This document shows, in pieces, positions 49,869-58,829 of a DNA stretch of 60,679 nt. The translations under genes were made by a program, and so were the position numbers. The DNA lies in contig NZ_FQZS01000021.1 in NCBI RefSeq assembly GCF_900142105.1, forward strand, positions 1 to 60,679. The letters are read 5' to 3'. Each line of letters starts with the position of its first letter. Position 1 is the stretch's first letter. The stretch comes from Lutispora thermophila DSM 19022 (GTDB taxonomy: Bacteria > Bacillota > Clostridia > Lutisporales > Lutisporaceae). The notes under the pieces are model-generated. The model had not been told where the DNA came from. It saw nothing but the letters and a program-made list of their open reading frames with translations, and ran no database searches.

Positions 49869-51350
49869 TTAACTTACAAGATGCTCACCTGTATACTGAC
49901 CGTTCTTTTGTCCAAACATTTTAAATCCTGCTGTAATTGAATTGCAATTGATAAAGACAATTTCTATTTTATTTTTGCGAACTGCATTTATAGTCTTATA
50001 AAACATTGCATGTGAGTTATATGCAGTGTTAAAGTATATTTTGTCAGCATTTTCTAATATTTTTGTATCATAGTTTAACTGTTCTACTTCTATGAATTTA
50101 AAGTGAGGCACAATTTTACGCATATGCTGTTGCCATTGCGGAGTTCCGCCAATAATTACTCCTCTAGTTCCAGTTAATGCGTCATTAGTTATCTGCTCTT
50201 CATTAACGTATCGGCTTTCATCAATTAAATTTTCTATAGTCATTTTCAGTAATTGAATTTCTTCTTTATTTTCCTCTAACAATTGGTCTTTTCCTTTAAT
50301 AATCTCATTGTATTGTTTCTTAATATCGATGATTTCTTTTTCTTTTTCTCTTACTGTATCCAAACTTATAATTTTAAGTTTTTCTCTTAATTGGTTATTT
50401 TCTCTTTCTAATTTTTCAACCTGCTCTTTTAGACAATATATTTGCGTTGTAAGTTTTTCAAGTTCAATGTCCTTTTCTATGCTGCTTTTATATAATCGCA
50501 CATAGGTACTGTCCAATGCACTATATTTATTAATTAAGACCTGAAACATTCTACTAAATATAATATAGTCGAACATATTTTCTTTTTCATGAACATTATT
50601 CAAAATGTCATCTATTGATAAATCAGAGGCATCAAGATAACTTGCCAAAAGTTCCCTATCTTTTTCCTCAATCTTGTAACTCTGTCCAAAATCCCATAAA
50701 TCTATAGAATAATAACTCATTAAATACAAAAGCCCTTTGCAAAAATTACTATTTTTATCTAAATTAATTCTTTTTTGCAATGTATTGTCTCTGTTGACTT
50801 CGCCTGAGACTAATTGAAACTCCTTATCAAGTGATTGAAAGAATTTTTCTTTTATCATAATATTCCATGCTAATGATAGTCTATTATTGTATGCATCTAT
50901 TTCACGTTTGCTTTCATCTCTCTTATGAGTCATGTCCTTATTAAACATATCTAGCATTTGTTTTATAATATAGATTGTATAACCTTCAGACAGATTATCC
51001 AGACCATAATCTTTTATTTGCTTTATTTCTTCATAAACTACACAATCGGTATTTTTAACATAATCATATAATCTGGGCCATCCTGACTTGAGAATTTTTC
51101 TCATAAAGTTGTTTCCATTTTTAGATAGAAAAATGCCTGTTAATTTAATGCCATACTCTTTCATATCTTCTGGTATAATTTTATGCCTATTATTGTTAAA
51201 GAAATCGCTATTGAGAATCAGTTCATCATATTCTCTTTTATTATTTTCATATTCTTCATCTATTAATGGATAAAGCGATTTGTTACTTAATATTGCTATA
51301 AGTAAACAACCATAGTCTTTAGACATCACATTCTTTTTTGTATTAATCAT
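49869..51350 (-). CDS. DUF2325 coiled-coil protein
   Basis: A protein of about 493 residues. The C-terminal 100 residues (RGVIIGGTPQWQQHMRKIVP ... ADKIYFNTAYNSHAMFYKTINAVRKNKI) are a clear DUF2325 domain, thought to be a nucleotide- or metal-binding regulatory fold. Residues about 300-385 form a long coiled coil. The N-terminal 290 residues are helical and unrecognised. The second ATG (51350) has the better spacing to GGAG. It lies upstream of the BREX operon on the same strand but is insulated by a terminator, so it may control or sense for it. Confidence 0.72.
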   Translation of the reverse strand: MINTKKNVMSKDYGCLLIAILSNKSLYPLIDEEYENNKREYDELILNSDFFNNNRHKIIPEDMKEYGIKLTGIFLSKNGNNFMRKILKSGWPRLYDYVKNTDCVVYEEIKQIKDYGLDNLSEGYTIYIIKQMLDMFNKDMTHKRDESKREIDAYNNRLSLAWNIMIKEKFFQSLDKEFQLVSGEVNRDNTLQKRINLDKNSNFCKGLLYLMSYYSIDLWDFGQSYKIEEKDRELLASYLDASDLSIDDILNNVHEKENMFDYIIFSRMFQVLINKYSALDSTYVRLYKSSIEKDIELEKLTTQIYCLKEQVEKLERENNQLREKLKIISLDTVREKEKEIIDIKKQYNEIIKGKDQLLEENKEEIQLLKMTIENLIDESRYVNEEQITNDALTGTRGVIIGGTPQWQQHMRKIVPHFKFIEVEQLNYDTKILENADKIYFNTAYNSHAMFYKTINAVRKNKIEIVFINCNSITAGFKMFGQKNGQYTGEHLVS

Positions 51351-51356
51351 AATCAT

Positions 51357-51721
51357 TCTCCTCTCTTCAATATAGCCTAATATTTATTTAAATGGACATT
51401 TTCTAAAGAAGATTTCAGTAGTCGGAATTTATTTAGTGTTTCTCCATACGTTGCTTTTTTATAAATTAGTTGTATAAATTTCGGGAGTATCAGGCTTTTA
51501 AACCTGATACCTCCCTACTTCCTTGGAGATGCAATTCACTCTCCTATTTAATGCCTTTTTCTTTTTCTATTTTTATTGTATAATTGGTCATAGATGGTTT
51601 TATAAAGTACATTTTTGTTTTCAGAAGAAGCATTTTAATGAATGCTGCTTCTATTTTTTTGAGATTCCTATTTTATTTTCCATATAAACTTGTTTCCACT
51701 ATTAACTAACTATATTTTCTA
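51357..51721. other. Leader region of the DUF2325 gene with a strong hairpin
   Basis: 365 bp without a gene. It holds a nearly perfect hairpin, GGGAGTATCAGG (51483-51494) with CCTGATACCTCCC (51503-51515), which has no T-run on either strand and is therefore probably not a plain terminator. It lies about 130 bp upstream of the DUF2325 start in its likely leader, preceded on the minus strand by GTAGGGAGG. Confidence 0.5.
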
Positions 51722-52048
51722 TTAGTCTAAGCGCTGCGCAGAAATGTAAATTGCACCTGCGAGTTCTTCTCCCAACACATTTGCAAAATGTCTTCCAATT
51801 GCTTCTGTAAGTTCAATTTTCTCTAACCATTTGCATGCATCGCATGGCTCTAAAGGAATAATATCTTCTTGCCCTTCATATTCTGTATATCTGCCACCAA
51901 TATAGTGCAAAAACATTTCTCCATTCTCAGTTCTATATAGCCTTTCAAGTTGATAATAGTCGTCGCCTTTTTCATGTCCATTCCAATATTCTCTTATCAA
52001 TTGGGCAGTCTCAGTATCATATACTTTATTGTTGATAATCTTTTTCAT
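51722..52048 (-). CDS. Hypothetical 108-aa protein
   Basis: A 108-residue protein with two antiparallel-strand-like segments (KVYDTETAQLIREYWNG, ENGEMFLHYIGGRYTEYEG) and a C-terminal helix (EAIGRHFANVLGEELAGAI). Similar short proteins with a KxYDTETA start are common on clostridial and bacillar mobile elements, function unknown. It has an AAAGGAGAGATG site and stands alone. Confidence 0.6.
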   Translation of the reverse strand: MKKIINNKVYDTETAQLIREYWNGHEKGDDYYQLERLYRTENGEMFLHYIGGRYTEYEGQEDIIPLEPCDACKWLEKIELTEAIGRHFANVLGEELAGAIYISAQRLD

Positions 52049-52939
52049 ATTTCATCTCTCCTTTATTTTTGATATTATTAATAAGCAGGTTGTTTTTTGA
52101 TTTCACATCTCAAAGGTTATTGGGCAAAATGTCTCTTTTTTTGATGGTGCTCTAATATTTATCATAAAATCCCCCTTAATTACCTCATATAGTTAAAACA
52201 AAATATATTTCTAAAGCCAGAAGGTTCAAATTTTCAAATTTTTTGAACCATTTAACCCCTACATATAAAGCATAGCATATAAAAATTTGGATTCTTGTTG
52301 CAGGCCTTCCCCCTCACATTTATAGTATTACACATAAAAAATTTGAAGTTTTCTCTGTACCTTTACACTATTGAGCATAGCATATTGTAAATTTGAAAAT
52401 TTTTACTCCTTCTCTACATTTATAGTATAACTCATAATAAATTTGGGATTTTTTCAAACGTCACCCCCTCTATAATTGAGTATAACACGTGTAAAAATAT
52501 GTAAAATTGTAAACATCGATTTGCCATAGAACCAAATCTCTTATATCTTGCACCCATCTCACCTTTAATTGGCAATAAAAAAACTGCCTACTTTTTTGTA
52601 GACAGTTTAACGAAAGAGGCATTGATGATAAAACCTTTACTTGACCGATGCATTTTATATATAATTATCTCTCTATGCAAAGTATATTTTGTGCTCTGTA
52701 CTTTTACCTCAATCTCGTATCTTTTATTCTTAATCCCTTAACCCACAAATATGTATATTAATGAGTTAGAGTAAAGGCTTATGGATTAAGAGGTTTAATG
52801 AATTATAATGCGACAAAAATATAATTATGTACTAAATAACAACTTTATAATTAATTCTGCAGCCCTTTCCATTAACAATCAAAAAGGCTAACAGATTAGC
52901 ATACTCCAACTACCCGTCAGCCTGGTCAAAAAATGTATA
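52049..52939. other. 890-bp regulatory spacer with repeats and terminators
   Basis: No gene is seen. It contains the five-unit phased repeat array (52261-52505, listed separately), a GGTTCAAA/TTTGAACC hairpin (about 52223-52248), a minus-strand terminator AAACTGCCTAC/GTAGACAGTTT (52581-52608) and the terminator of the DGQHR gene (about 52885-52923). A strand-biased tract of CCTTAATCCC type lies near 52710-52795. Confidence 0.6.
52261..52505. repeat. Five degenerate direct repeats phased every 50-55 bp
   Basis: The core AGYATARCAYATAAWAAAT recurs with its first base at 52269, 52324, 52374, 52424 and 52479, so spacings are 55, 50, 50 and 55 bp, close to five helical turns. Copies 1 to 4 end in AATTTG. 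C-rich spacers (CCCC) precede several copies. The array lies in a gene-free region of the plasmid-like part and could be an origin, a partition site or a multi-site operator. The units are too degenerate for CRISPR. Confidence 0.65.
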
Positions 52940-54007
52940 TTATTCAGTCTTTTCGTTTAATAGTTTTTTGAACATTCTTTCTATCTTGTTTATAAACTTC
53001 TGCCTGCTCTCACTTGTATTAATAATAGAATATCCTCTTTCCTTTCCTCCCTTAATTATTTCAGCATACCATACTTTAGAAGATTTTAGCAGGTCGAGTT
53101 TATTAATTAGTGGTAGATACTCTTTCCAATTCTCCTTATCCCGTAACACCTTGCTTATGGCTACGTATCCGTAAAACATGAAATTTTCCCCTATTAACGA
53201 TGTTTCTTTACTTTGTGCTCTCTTTTCGTAATTGTGCAACTCGGGAATGAGGTTTATTAGTTCATTAAAAAATTCTGACAGATATTTTGCAAGTTCCATT
53301 GCCTGAACCCTTGTTTCCAAATCCTTATAAACTAAATCTATAGCATTTACAAGAGTGGCAAAAGTAACAATATGCCTCTCATCTTTTTTGGGAATTGAAT
53401 TTCTCACTACTTCCACTCTACCAGCCAGGTCGCTGTTTTTCATAAGTTCTCTAACTATAATGTTTGCAAGGCCGGTTTGATTAAAATATTCCGCACGGCT
53501 TGAACTGATTTTGAGCCCAAGAGAAAACTGATGGAATTGCTGTTGTGCGGTCTGGACATTATAGTGGGTAACTTTTACAGGGAATTTTAGTTCGGTTAAA
53601 TCGAAGAATGTATCCCCTTTTTCGTTTCCTTCAAGAATCATGCTTAAAGCCCTAATTCTGTGCTGCCCATCTGCAATGTTTATTTCGCCATCTACAGCAA
53701 GATTACCCTCATCATCAAGTTCGACTTTTTCATTGCCATCTTCAAGAACATTTAATGTAATCATATCCGTAAAATATTGGCCTGAAAGCATAGAAGTATA
53801 GATTTTTTTCACATTGGCTTTATTGTACACAGCAACCTCAACTTCACTATTGTCCTTTCCCCTTTTTACCTTTGTTCCTCTTTGTATTTCTGGATTATAA
53901 GTTATTACCCCATCCCTCCACATCTCTGCTAATTCCTGTCCATCAATTACTGTCTGGTATTCCTTTTCGCCTACTTGAGTCACATTCCTAAACACATACT
54001 CTGCCAT
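52940..54007 (-). CDS. DGQHR-domain protein (DndB-like)
   Basis: A 355-residue protein with the DGQHR motif (GEINIADGQHRIRALSM, about residues 110-126), a domain shared with the DNA phosphorothioation regulator DndB and many mobile-element proteins. The N-terminal beta-rich region (TVIDGQELAEMWRDGVITYNPEIQRG) and the helical C-terminus are normal for the family. The start at 54007 (MAEYVF) follows GGGAGGAAAG. No dndCDE-like genes are nearby, so a role in that pathway is not implied. It is monocistronic. Confidence 0.75.
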   Translation of the reverse strand: MAEYVFRNVTQVGEKEYQTVIDGQELAEMWRDGVITYNPEIQRGTKVKRGKDNSEVEVAVYNKANVKKIYTSMLSGQYFTDMITLNVLEDGNEKVELDDEGNLAVDGEINIADGQHRIRALSMILEGNEKGDTFFDLTELKFPVKVTHYNVQTAQQQFHQFSLGLKISSSRAEYFNQTGLANIIVRELMKNSDLAGRVEVVRNSIPKKDERHIVTFATLVNAIDLVYKDLETRVQAMELAKYLSEFFNELINLIPELHNYEKRAQSKETSLIGENFMFYGYVAISKVLRDKENWKEYLPLINKLDLLKSSKVWYAEIIKGGKERGYSIINTSESRQKFINKIERMFKKLLNEKTE

Positions 54008-54185
54008 ACGAACTTTCCTCCCTCGTTTATATAAATATAAGAATACAGCAATCTTTTCCATACAGAAATTATTAACAGCATTTTCTGCTTGTATTCTATC
54101 AAATGAAGGCTTAAGGCACAAGGAAAAAAATAATTGTGTAATATGTAGGATTTACTTTAACCCCTTAATCCTTTTTCAGTTATTA

Positions 54186-54614
54186 CTATAATATCATTGC
54201 AGAACAAAAAATCAAAGGAAGAAAACAAGTATTTTGACGTTTGTCTATATCAATAATAACTAAAGCAAATTTTCTAAGCATAGGATGCTGCAGTATTCCA
54301 CACATTAAATGTTCCCAATAGTTTCTATTGTACAGACTAGTCAATGGGTCTCTGTAAGCAAATTTATATAAATCTTCTTGTGGTTGAATAAGAATTAAAT
54401 AGCATTCTGTTTTATCTAAGACAAACTTATCAACAGTGATACTACTATTCCTAACATTGAAATTGAAAGTATGTTCAACCGGCAGATAGTCTAAAATACT
54501 GAAATCCCTCAGCCACTTTTTAGTAATGTCCTTATCAATATTGCTATAGTAAATCATGCCTTGCCGGTTTATCAATATGCATATTGTTTTGCCGTCTTTT
54601 ACATACCTTTTCAT
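54186..54614 (-). pseudogene. Truncated GGDEF (diguanylate cyclase) gene
   Basis: A protein of about 142 residues. Its N-terminal 85 residues are a small PAS-like sensor, followed by the start of a GGDEF domain (YRDPLTSLYNRNYWE, then ALVIIDIDK). The frame then ends in unrelated sequence (RQNTCFLPLIFCSAMIL), before the GGDEF catalytic motif, so no cyclase can be made. The start at 54614 follows AGGAGAATATATT. Loss of the 3' part suggests a deletion or insertion scar at about 54240. Confidence 0.6.
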
Positions 54615-54646
54615 AATATATTCTCCTATAAGCCCATGCAATGTGC

Positions 54647-54701
54647 TTTATTAGAACATAAAAGTCTAAATGTTCGGTTAAACTTAGATTGTTCTAATAA
54701 A
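54647..54701. promoter_or_regulatory. Paired operators for the XRE regulator
   Basis: TTTATTAGAACA (54647-54658) and TGTTCTAATAAA (54690-54701) form an inverted pair between the divergent truncated GGDEF gene and the XRE gene. A related TGTTCGGTTAAA lies between them at 54671. Confidence 0.55.
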
Positions 54702-54709
54702 ACACAAAG

Positions 54710-54964
54710 GTGATATACACGAAATTAGTACTCGATAATGATAACCGAAACATCATCGGGCCTCGGTTAAAAGTTGCAAGACTAAGAAGCAATCTAACCC
54801 AACAACAGTTATCAGCCAAGTTGGAGACTATAGCCGTGTATATAGACAGAGCCAGCATCTCCAAAATCGAGCAGCAGAAACGCATTGTGACAGACTACGA
54901 GTTGCTTGCCCTGTGTCAAATCCTCAAAGTCAGTCCTGGTTGGCTGTTAGGGTTAGAAAAATAA
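54710..54964 (+). CDS. XRE-family regulator, 84 aa
   Basis: An 84-residue protein that is nearly all helix-turn-helix (ARLRSNLTQQQLSAKLETIAVYIDRASISKIEQQKR). It lacks an effector domain, as in small antitoxin- or repressor-like proteins. A GTG at 54710 is the only start in the frame with any nearby AAAGG; a good ribosome binding site is missing, so translation could be leaderless or start elsewhere. Three copies of TGTTCTAATAAA flank it (54647, 54690, 54969), suggesting self-control. Confidence 0.72.
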   Translation: MIYTKLVLDNDNRNIIGPRLKVARLRSNLTQQQLSAKLETIAVYIDRASISKIEQQKRIVTDYELLALCQILKVSPGWLLGLEK

Positions 54965-54968
54965 TTTT

Positions 54969-54985
54969 TGTTCTAATAAAGAACA
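54969..54985. promoter_or_regulatory. Third operator-like site downstream of the XRE gene
   Basis: TGTTCTAATAAAGAACA is a near-perfect palindrome and repeats the motif found twice upstream of the XRE gene. Its place just after the stop codon is unusual for an operator. Confidence 0.5.
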
Positions 54986-55121
54986 TTATAATATATATCC
55001 TTATTTTTGTAAATTCAACAGCCCCTTTTTCCTTCTCTTACACCCTATACCTTATATGCGTTCAAATGCACACAACTTGTTTGTTATATATTTAACCATA
55101 TTTTTCAGAGTGCAAACAAAA

Positions 55122-55184
55122 ACACACCTCTCCTCTGCGTTATGCAGTATAAGAGAAGTGTGTCCCTTTCGGCTGTATGCCATC
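55122..55184 (-). terminator. Compound terminator after the SpoVS-like gene
   Basis: On the minus strand ACACACTTCTC pairs with GAGAGGTGTGT around an inner CTGC/GCAG pair and is followed by TTTTTG. The plan matches the hairpins at 27672 and 31448. Confidence 0.65.
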
Positions 55185-55222
55185 ATATTACCATATTTTA
55201 GTTATGAGTACAAGAATTAATA

Positions 55223-55510
55223 TTATTTTCCCTTTGCAATCAATGTCCACCGAATGGCAGTCTTACTAATTGGCTGTATATCATTTCCTGCTGTGTTTAC
55301 TTTAACGTAATATGGCCTCAAATTAAACCTATACCCTTTACTCACCAGATATTCAACCGCTTGTATAAGGGCTTTCACTGTCATATATGTTGCCTTTATT
55401 CCTATTGCATCAATATGGACAATGCCATCCTCAACTACGTATTTATTAATTGTATCAGCAATAGCGTTTATATTACCATTTCCTGAAACCTTTAATACCT
55501 GTATACCCAA
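55223..55510 (-). CDS. SpoVS-family (Alba-like) protein
   Basis: A 95-residue protein matching Stage V sporulation protein S in layout: VLKVSGNGNINAIADTI at the N-terminus, IDAIGIKATYMTVKALIQAVEYLVSKG in the middle and a final ISKTAIRWTLIAKGK strand. SpoVS proteins are small Alba-fold proteins that probably bind nucleic acid. A TTG start at 55510 with AAGGAGGG 8 nt upstream is preferred to an ATG at 55540. It lies beside the inverted iteron array and the primase gene, so a role in the element's replication or segregation is more likely than in sporulation. Confidence 0.75.
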   Translation of the reverse strand: MGIQVLKVSGNGNINAIADTINKYVVEDGIVHIDAIGIKATYMTVKALIQAVEYLVSKGYRFNLRPYYVKVNTAGNDIQPISKTAIRWTLIAKGK

Positions 55511-55589
55511 TATAAAATCCCTCCTTAATGTTTCAAGCATTATAGGAAGGAATTTTATATTATTTCAAGTTTAAATAACAAATAAGTAA

Positions 55590-55890
55590 AACTGTTAACT
55601 TTTGCAAACAGTTAAACTTTGTTTGTTGCTTCTTATAAACAGTTGAATTTTGTTGTTTTTCCTTATAAACAGTGGTGCAAATGTGTTTGCCAAATCCAGT
55701 CATATTTGCACCACTGTTTGATAAGGAGTAACAATTAATTTTACCTTTTACTATAATATTTAAAAAATACTTTATTAATAAAAATATGTATCATAGTTTA
55801 ACTGTTTGTAAGAGTCAACAATGAATGAAATATTTGTAATAAAAATATATACACAGTTCAACTGTTTATAAGGATTTAACAATCCCTTTA
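55590..55890. repeat. Inverted array of six iterons (candidate replication or partition site)
   Basis: The unit CTTATAAACAGTTGAA, or close variants, occurs three times in forward orientation (about 55600, 55632, 55661) and three times reversed (about 55710, 55803, 55858). At the centre AAACAGTGGTGCAAAT and its perfect reverse complement ATTTGCACCACTGTTT (about 55664-55719) face each other. Most units also carry an AACAA or TTGTTG box on one side. The array fills the gap between the SpoVS-like and primase genes; spacer sequence up to 55969 is otherwise featureless and AT-rich. Confidence 0.7.
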
Positions 55891-55969
55891 TATTTCTATA
55901 TATATTATACTGGCCTCAAATTTAAAAACGTGACACTTTTTTAGAAAATTTTTTAAAATTTTTTTGATT

Positions 55970-57523
55970 TTATTCTACAGCACTTTTCAGTCCTGTATCA
56001 TAATCTTTCACAACGATTTTCTTCTTGTTATATCTTATAGTCTGGAGTTGTGCAGTTTTATATGCTTTGTCGACCTGCTCTTTTGTGGCTTCTCCTGCAT
56101 CCTTTGCTCCTTCAAGAACCATTTTATAGATATTTTTAAATCCTAATTCCTGAAGATTCTTTACATTATTCTCAAAACCTTTTAATCCAGCCTCATCATT
56201 GTCAACAAGTAGATATATCTTAATTTTTTCTCTTACATTCTCATACAACTGGTAAAGTTGATATAGTTGTCCCTTACTGAGGGAATGGCCGAACATCCCA
56301 ACCGTATTTTTATAGCCATGCTTGAGAACCATTTTCATTACATCAAAGGGTCCTTCAACAATAAAAACTTCTTCTTTACTGCTATTAACTAACCGATTGG
56401 CATTATATAAAACACATCCTGACCTAAATCCTTGAAAATTATAGTACTTTTTATATTTACAGTTTTGTTTTTCAATCTCTTTTATCTGCTCTTCTCTGCT
56501 AAGGCCTTGTAATCCCAGCCTTCTAGCCCAATAATCGTAATGTTCTTCTTCGCTGTATTTATTTCTTCCCACAACCCCGACAATCTTTTCGTCCAAATCT
56601 CTCACTAGAAAACATATTCTGTTTCTGAATTCATTAGTACAGTCCCTTCCAGCAAAATATATTTCCATCTCTTCAGCATCTTTCACTGTAAATCCTCGTT
56701 CATAAAACTCAGGAGGATATACTCCTTTATTAAAACCAAAACCTTGAAGACTAATCTCCGGCAGAATTCTCTTCTCAAGCACAATTTCTTCCTCAGCATT
56801 TACAAATTCTTTTTTTATTTCTGCAACATTTTTATGCTCAACATTTGAAACTGTAATCCCTAAAACACCTGATATCCATTCCAGTGCTTCAGTAAAACTA
56901 TAGTTTTTCTTTTCACATACAAATTTAATAAAGTTTTCCCTTTTCCCACATTTAAAACAGCCAACAAAATAAGAATTGTCATTACCTTTCTTTAAAATTG
57001 CATGCTGATACCTTTTACTATGCATATCACATCCCCAGGGGCAGTGCTCAAACTTCCCATTTTCTATTACATATCCCATGTTCCTAATTACATACTCTAT
57101 ATCTAATTGACTGCTAGCATCTATCCTCTGTTTTAACTCATTATAGTATGCATATGTCTGCTGTTGATAGTTATTATATTCACCATTCATCTTTTCTGGA
57201 TGATATTTAAGATACGTTTTAACAACTATTCTAATTTCTTCATTATCGTTATGGGTAAGATAATTTTCCAAATAACTTCTATTTATTTCATCAATCTGCT
57301 TCAGCGTTAGTCCCTTATATTTCCCAAATCTAACAATATAATCACCCGCATATGTTTTAAAGCATTCTGCTATTTCTTCTTTTACTGTATCGTTTGTGCT
57401 TCTTTTGTACTGTCCCCATAGATATTGTAATCCAGAAAAGTTGGCATGTATGGTTTCCATATTCATAACTTCCACCATACCCATCCCCTTTACCTTACCA
57501 AACGAAAAAGTTTTGTTTTCCAT
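55970..57523 (-). CDS. DnaG-type primase (zinc finger plus TOPRIM)
   Basis: A protein of about 517 residues. A CHC2-like zinc-binding motif (CPWGCDMHS ... CFKCGK, about residues 165-200) is followed by a catalytic TOPRIM domain with FIVEGPFDVMKM (glutamate) and LLVDNDEAGLKGF (DxD), as in bacterial, phage and plasmid primases. The N-terminal 110 residues are unrecognised and may bind DNA or a partner. The second methionine (57523) has the better spacing to GGAGG. It lacks the usual C-terminal helicase-interaction domain of chromosomal DnaG. It probably serves replication of the mobile element. Confidence 0.82.
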   Translation of the reverse strand: MENKTFSFGKVKGMGMVEVMNMETIHANFSGLQYLWGQYKRSTNDTVKEEIAECFKTYAGDYIVRFGKYKGLTLKQIDEINRSYLENYLTHNDNEEIRIVVKTYLKYHPEKMNGEYNNYQQQTYAYYNELKQRIDASSQLDIEYVIRNMGYVIENGKFEHCPWGCDMHSKRYQHAILKKGNDNSYFVGCFKCGKRENFIKFVCEKKNYSFTEALEWISGVLGITVSNVEHKNVAEIKKEFVNAEEEIVLEKRILPEISLQGFGFNKGVYPPEFYERGFTVKDAEEMEIYFAGRDCTNEFRNRICFLVRDLDEKIVGVVGRNKYSEEEHYDYWARRLGLQGLSREEQIKEIEKQNCKYKKYYNFQGFRSGCVLYNANRLVNSSKEEVFIVEGPFDVMKMVLKHGYKNTVGMFGHSLSKGQLYQLYQLYENVREKIKIYLLVDNDEAGLKGFENNVKNLQELGFKNIYKMVLEGAKDAGEATKEQVDKAYKTAQLQTIRYNKKKIVVKDYDTGLKSAVE

Positions 57524-57677
57524 ATACATCGCCTCCGTCTTAATTTGGAGGCATTATATTAGGCGTCTCGTTAGGTTTCAAATTTTCATCTTATTTTTTT
57601 AAAATTTTTGCCTGAAAATTTGATTTTCTTCCTGCCACGGCTAAAATGTCAAAAACAGTCGTGGAGGATGATTTATA

Positions 57678-58502
57678 ATGAAAAAGCCATTTGTAAATGA
57701 TGAAGAAGTAAAATTTTTGTTATACCAATATAAACTAGGGCAAAAAAAGAATGTCTTAAATAAGCATCAGCAAAATGATGTTTTTATCAATCTTTATAAT
57801 ATAATTGAACCTCTTTTAAAGTGGACAATAACAGGGGATATAACTAAAATCTACTCTCCAAAGGTTAGAGAAAAAAAGTATTCTAAACTTATTAAACTAC
57901 AAAAATCATTATTGCCCAATGAAAATGGTAATAGTTTTAAATTTAAATTTGATTTTACCTCCGCTTTAGAGAAATACCTGAAAGATTATATCCAACTATA
58001 TGGATATATAGATGACAGTCAGCCTTGGAACTATTCCTTAATTTATCCCTTTTGGGAACTGATAAATAAGATATCCTTAGAAAAAATTGAAAAATCAATA
58101 GATAAATATGATAATCAATACTCCTATTACCTTGCTGTCAAGTTCTGCGACCAGTATTGGAATTACATATATAAATGTATTAGGAGAGATTTGACGATAC
58201 AGATGCTTAGTATAGACAGCATTAAACATGAATGCTCTCCAAATGGCACAACTAATTCTTTTGATAAATTCCAATATAAACACAATATATATACTCTTAT
58301 CGACGCTGACAGTATAGACGATATTTTATCTAGTATTAAAGGAATATTAACCAATAAAGAACAACAAGTATTAAATTTGCTCATAGATGGATATACCCAT
58401 ATAGAAATTGCCCAAATACTAAATATTACTCCTGAATATTCCCGCAAGATAAAATCTAGGGCTGCTAAAAAGGTTCGCAGCCATCTATGCAGAACGAGAT
58501 AG
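57678..58502 (+). CDS. Sigma-factor-like HTH protein
   Basis: A 274-residue protein. The last 60 residues (LTNKEQQVLNLLIDGYTHIEIAQILNITPEYSRKIKSRAAKKVR) look like sigma-70 region 4 or a related helix-turn-helix. The first 200 residues are helical and include a region resembling the sigma-2 core only weakly. It has a GGAGGATGATTTATA site and is divergent from the primase gene, so it may drive transcription of element genes. It could also be a phage-like late regulator. Confidence 0.65.
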   Translation: MKKPFVNDEEVKFLLYQYKLGQKKNVLNKHQQNDVFINLYNIIEPLLKWTITGDITKIYSPKVREKKYSKLIKLQKSLLPNENGNSFKFKFDFTSALEKYLKDYIQLYGYIDDSQPWNYSLIYPFWELINKISLEKIEKSIDKYDNQYSYYLAVKFCDQYWNYIYKCIRRDLTIQMLSIDSIKHECSPNGTTNSFDKFQYKHNIYTLIDADSIDDILSSIKGILTNKEQQVLNLLIDGYTHIEIAQILNITPEYSRKIKSRAAKKVRSHLCRTR

Positions 58503-58829
58503 TACTCTGTATCCATAGAAGTCCATGTTACTGAATTAATATACTATTCACTCATATGGCTAGATATATTTTTATGCCGTCTTTTATTTTTAGCCTTTAT
58601 ACTTCTAATCCCGTTGTTAATATATATGTAATTAGTTGAAACTGTATAAACCTTTGAATTCAGAAAGTTTAAAGCATTTTTATGGCGACAAAATTAACTT
58701 TAACCATATAATTGACGCATTGCAAGAAAGAAAAATTTTTTGAATTTGATAAAATATAAAAATATATTTGACTTTTATCTTTATCCTTTCCTATAATGCC
58801 ATAAAACTTTGGAAAGGAGATGGTGGTTT
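58503..58829. other. Spacer with a sigma-A promoter
   Basis: 327 bp without a gene. Its right end holds the promoter of the 95-aa gene; the rest is AT-rich with no recognised structure. Confidence 0.5.
58768..58797 (+). promoter_or_regulatory. Sigma-A promoter of the 95-aa gene
   Basis: TTGACT (58768-58773) and a consensus TATAAT (58792-58797) are separated by 18 bp, about 30 bp before the ribosome binding site. Confidence 0.65.

Noticed and set aside
52261-52505. CRISPR array
   Set aside because: The five units are degenerate, spacings differ by 5 bp and the spacers are AT-rich and related. No cas gene is present in the window.
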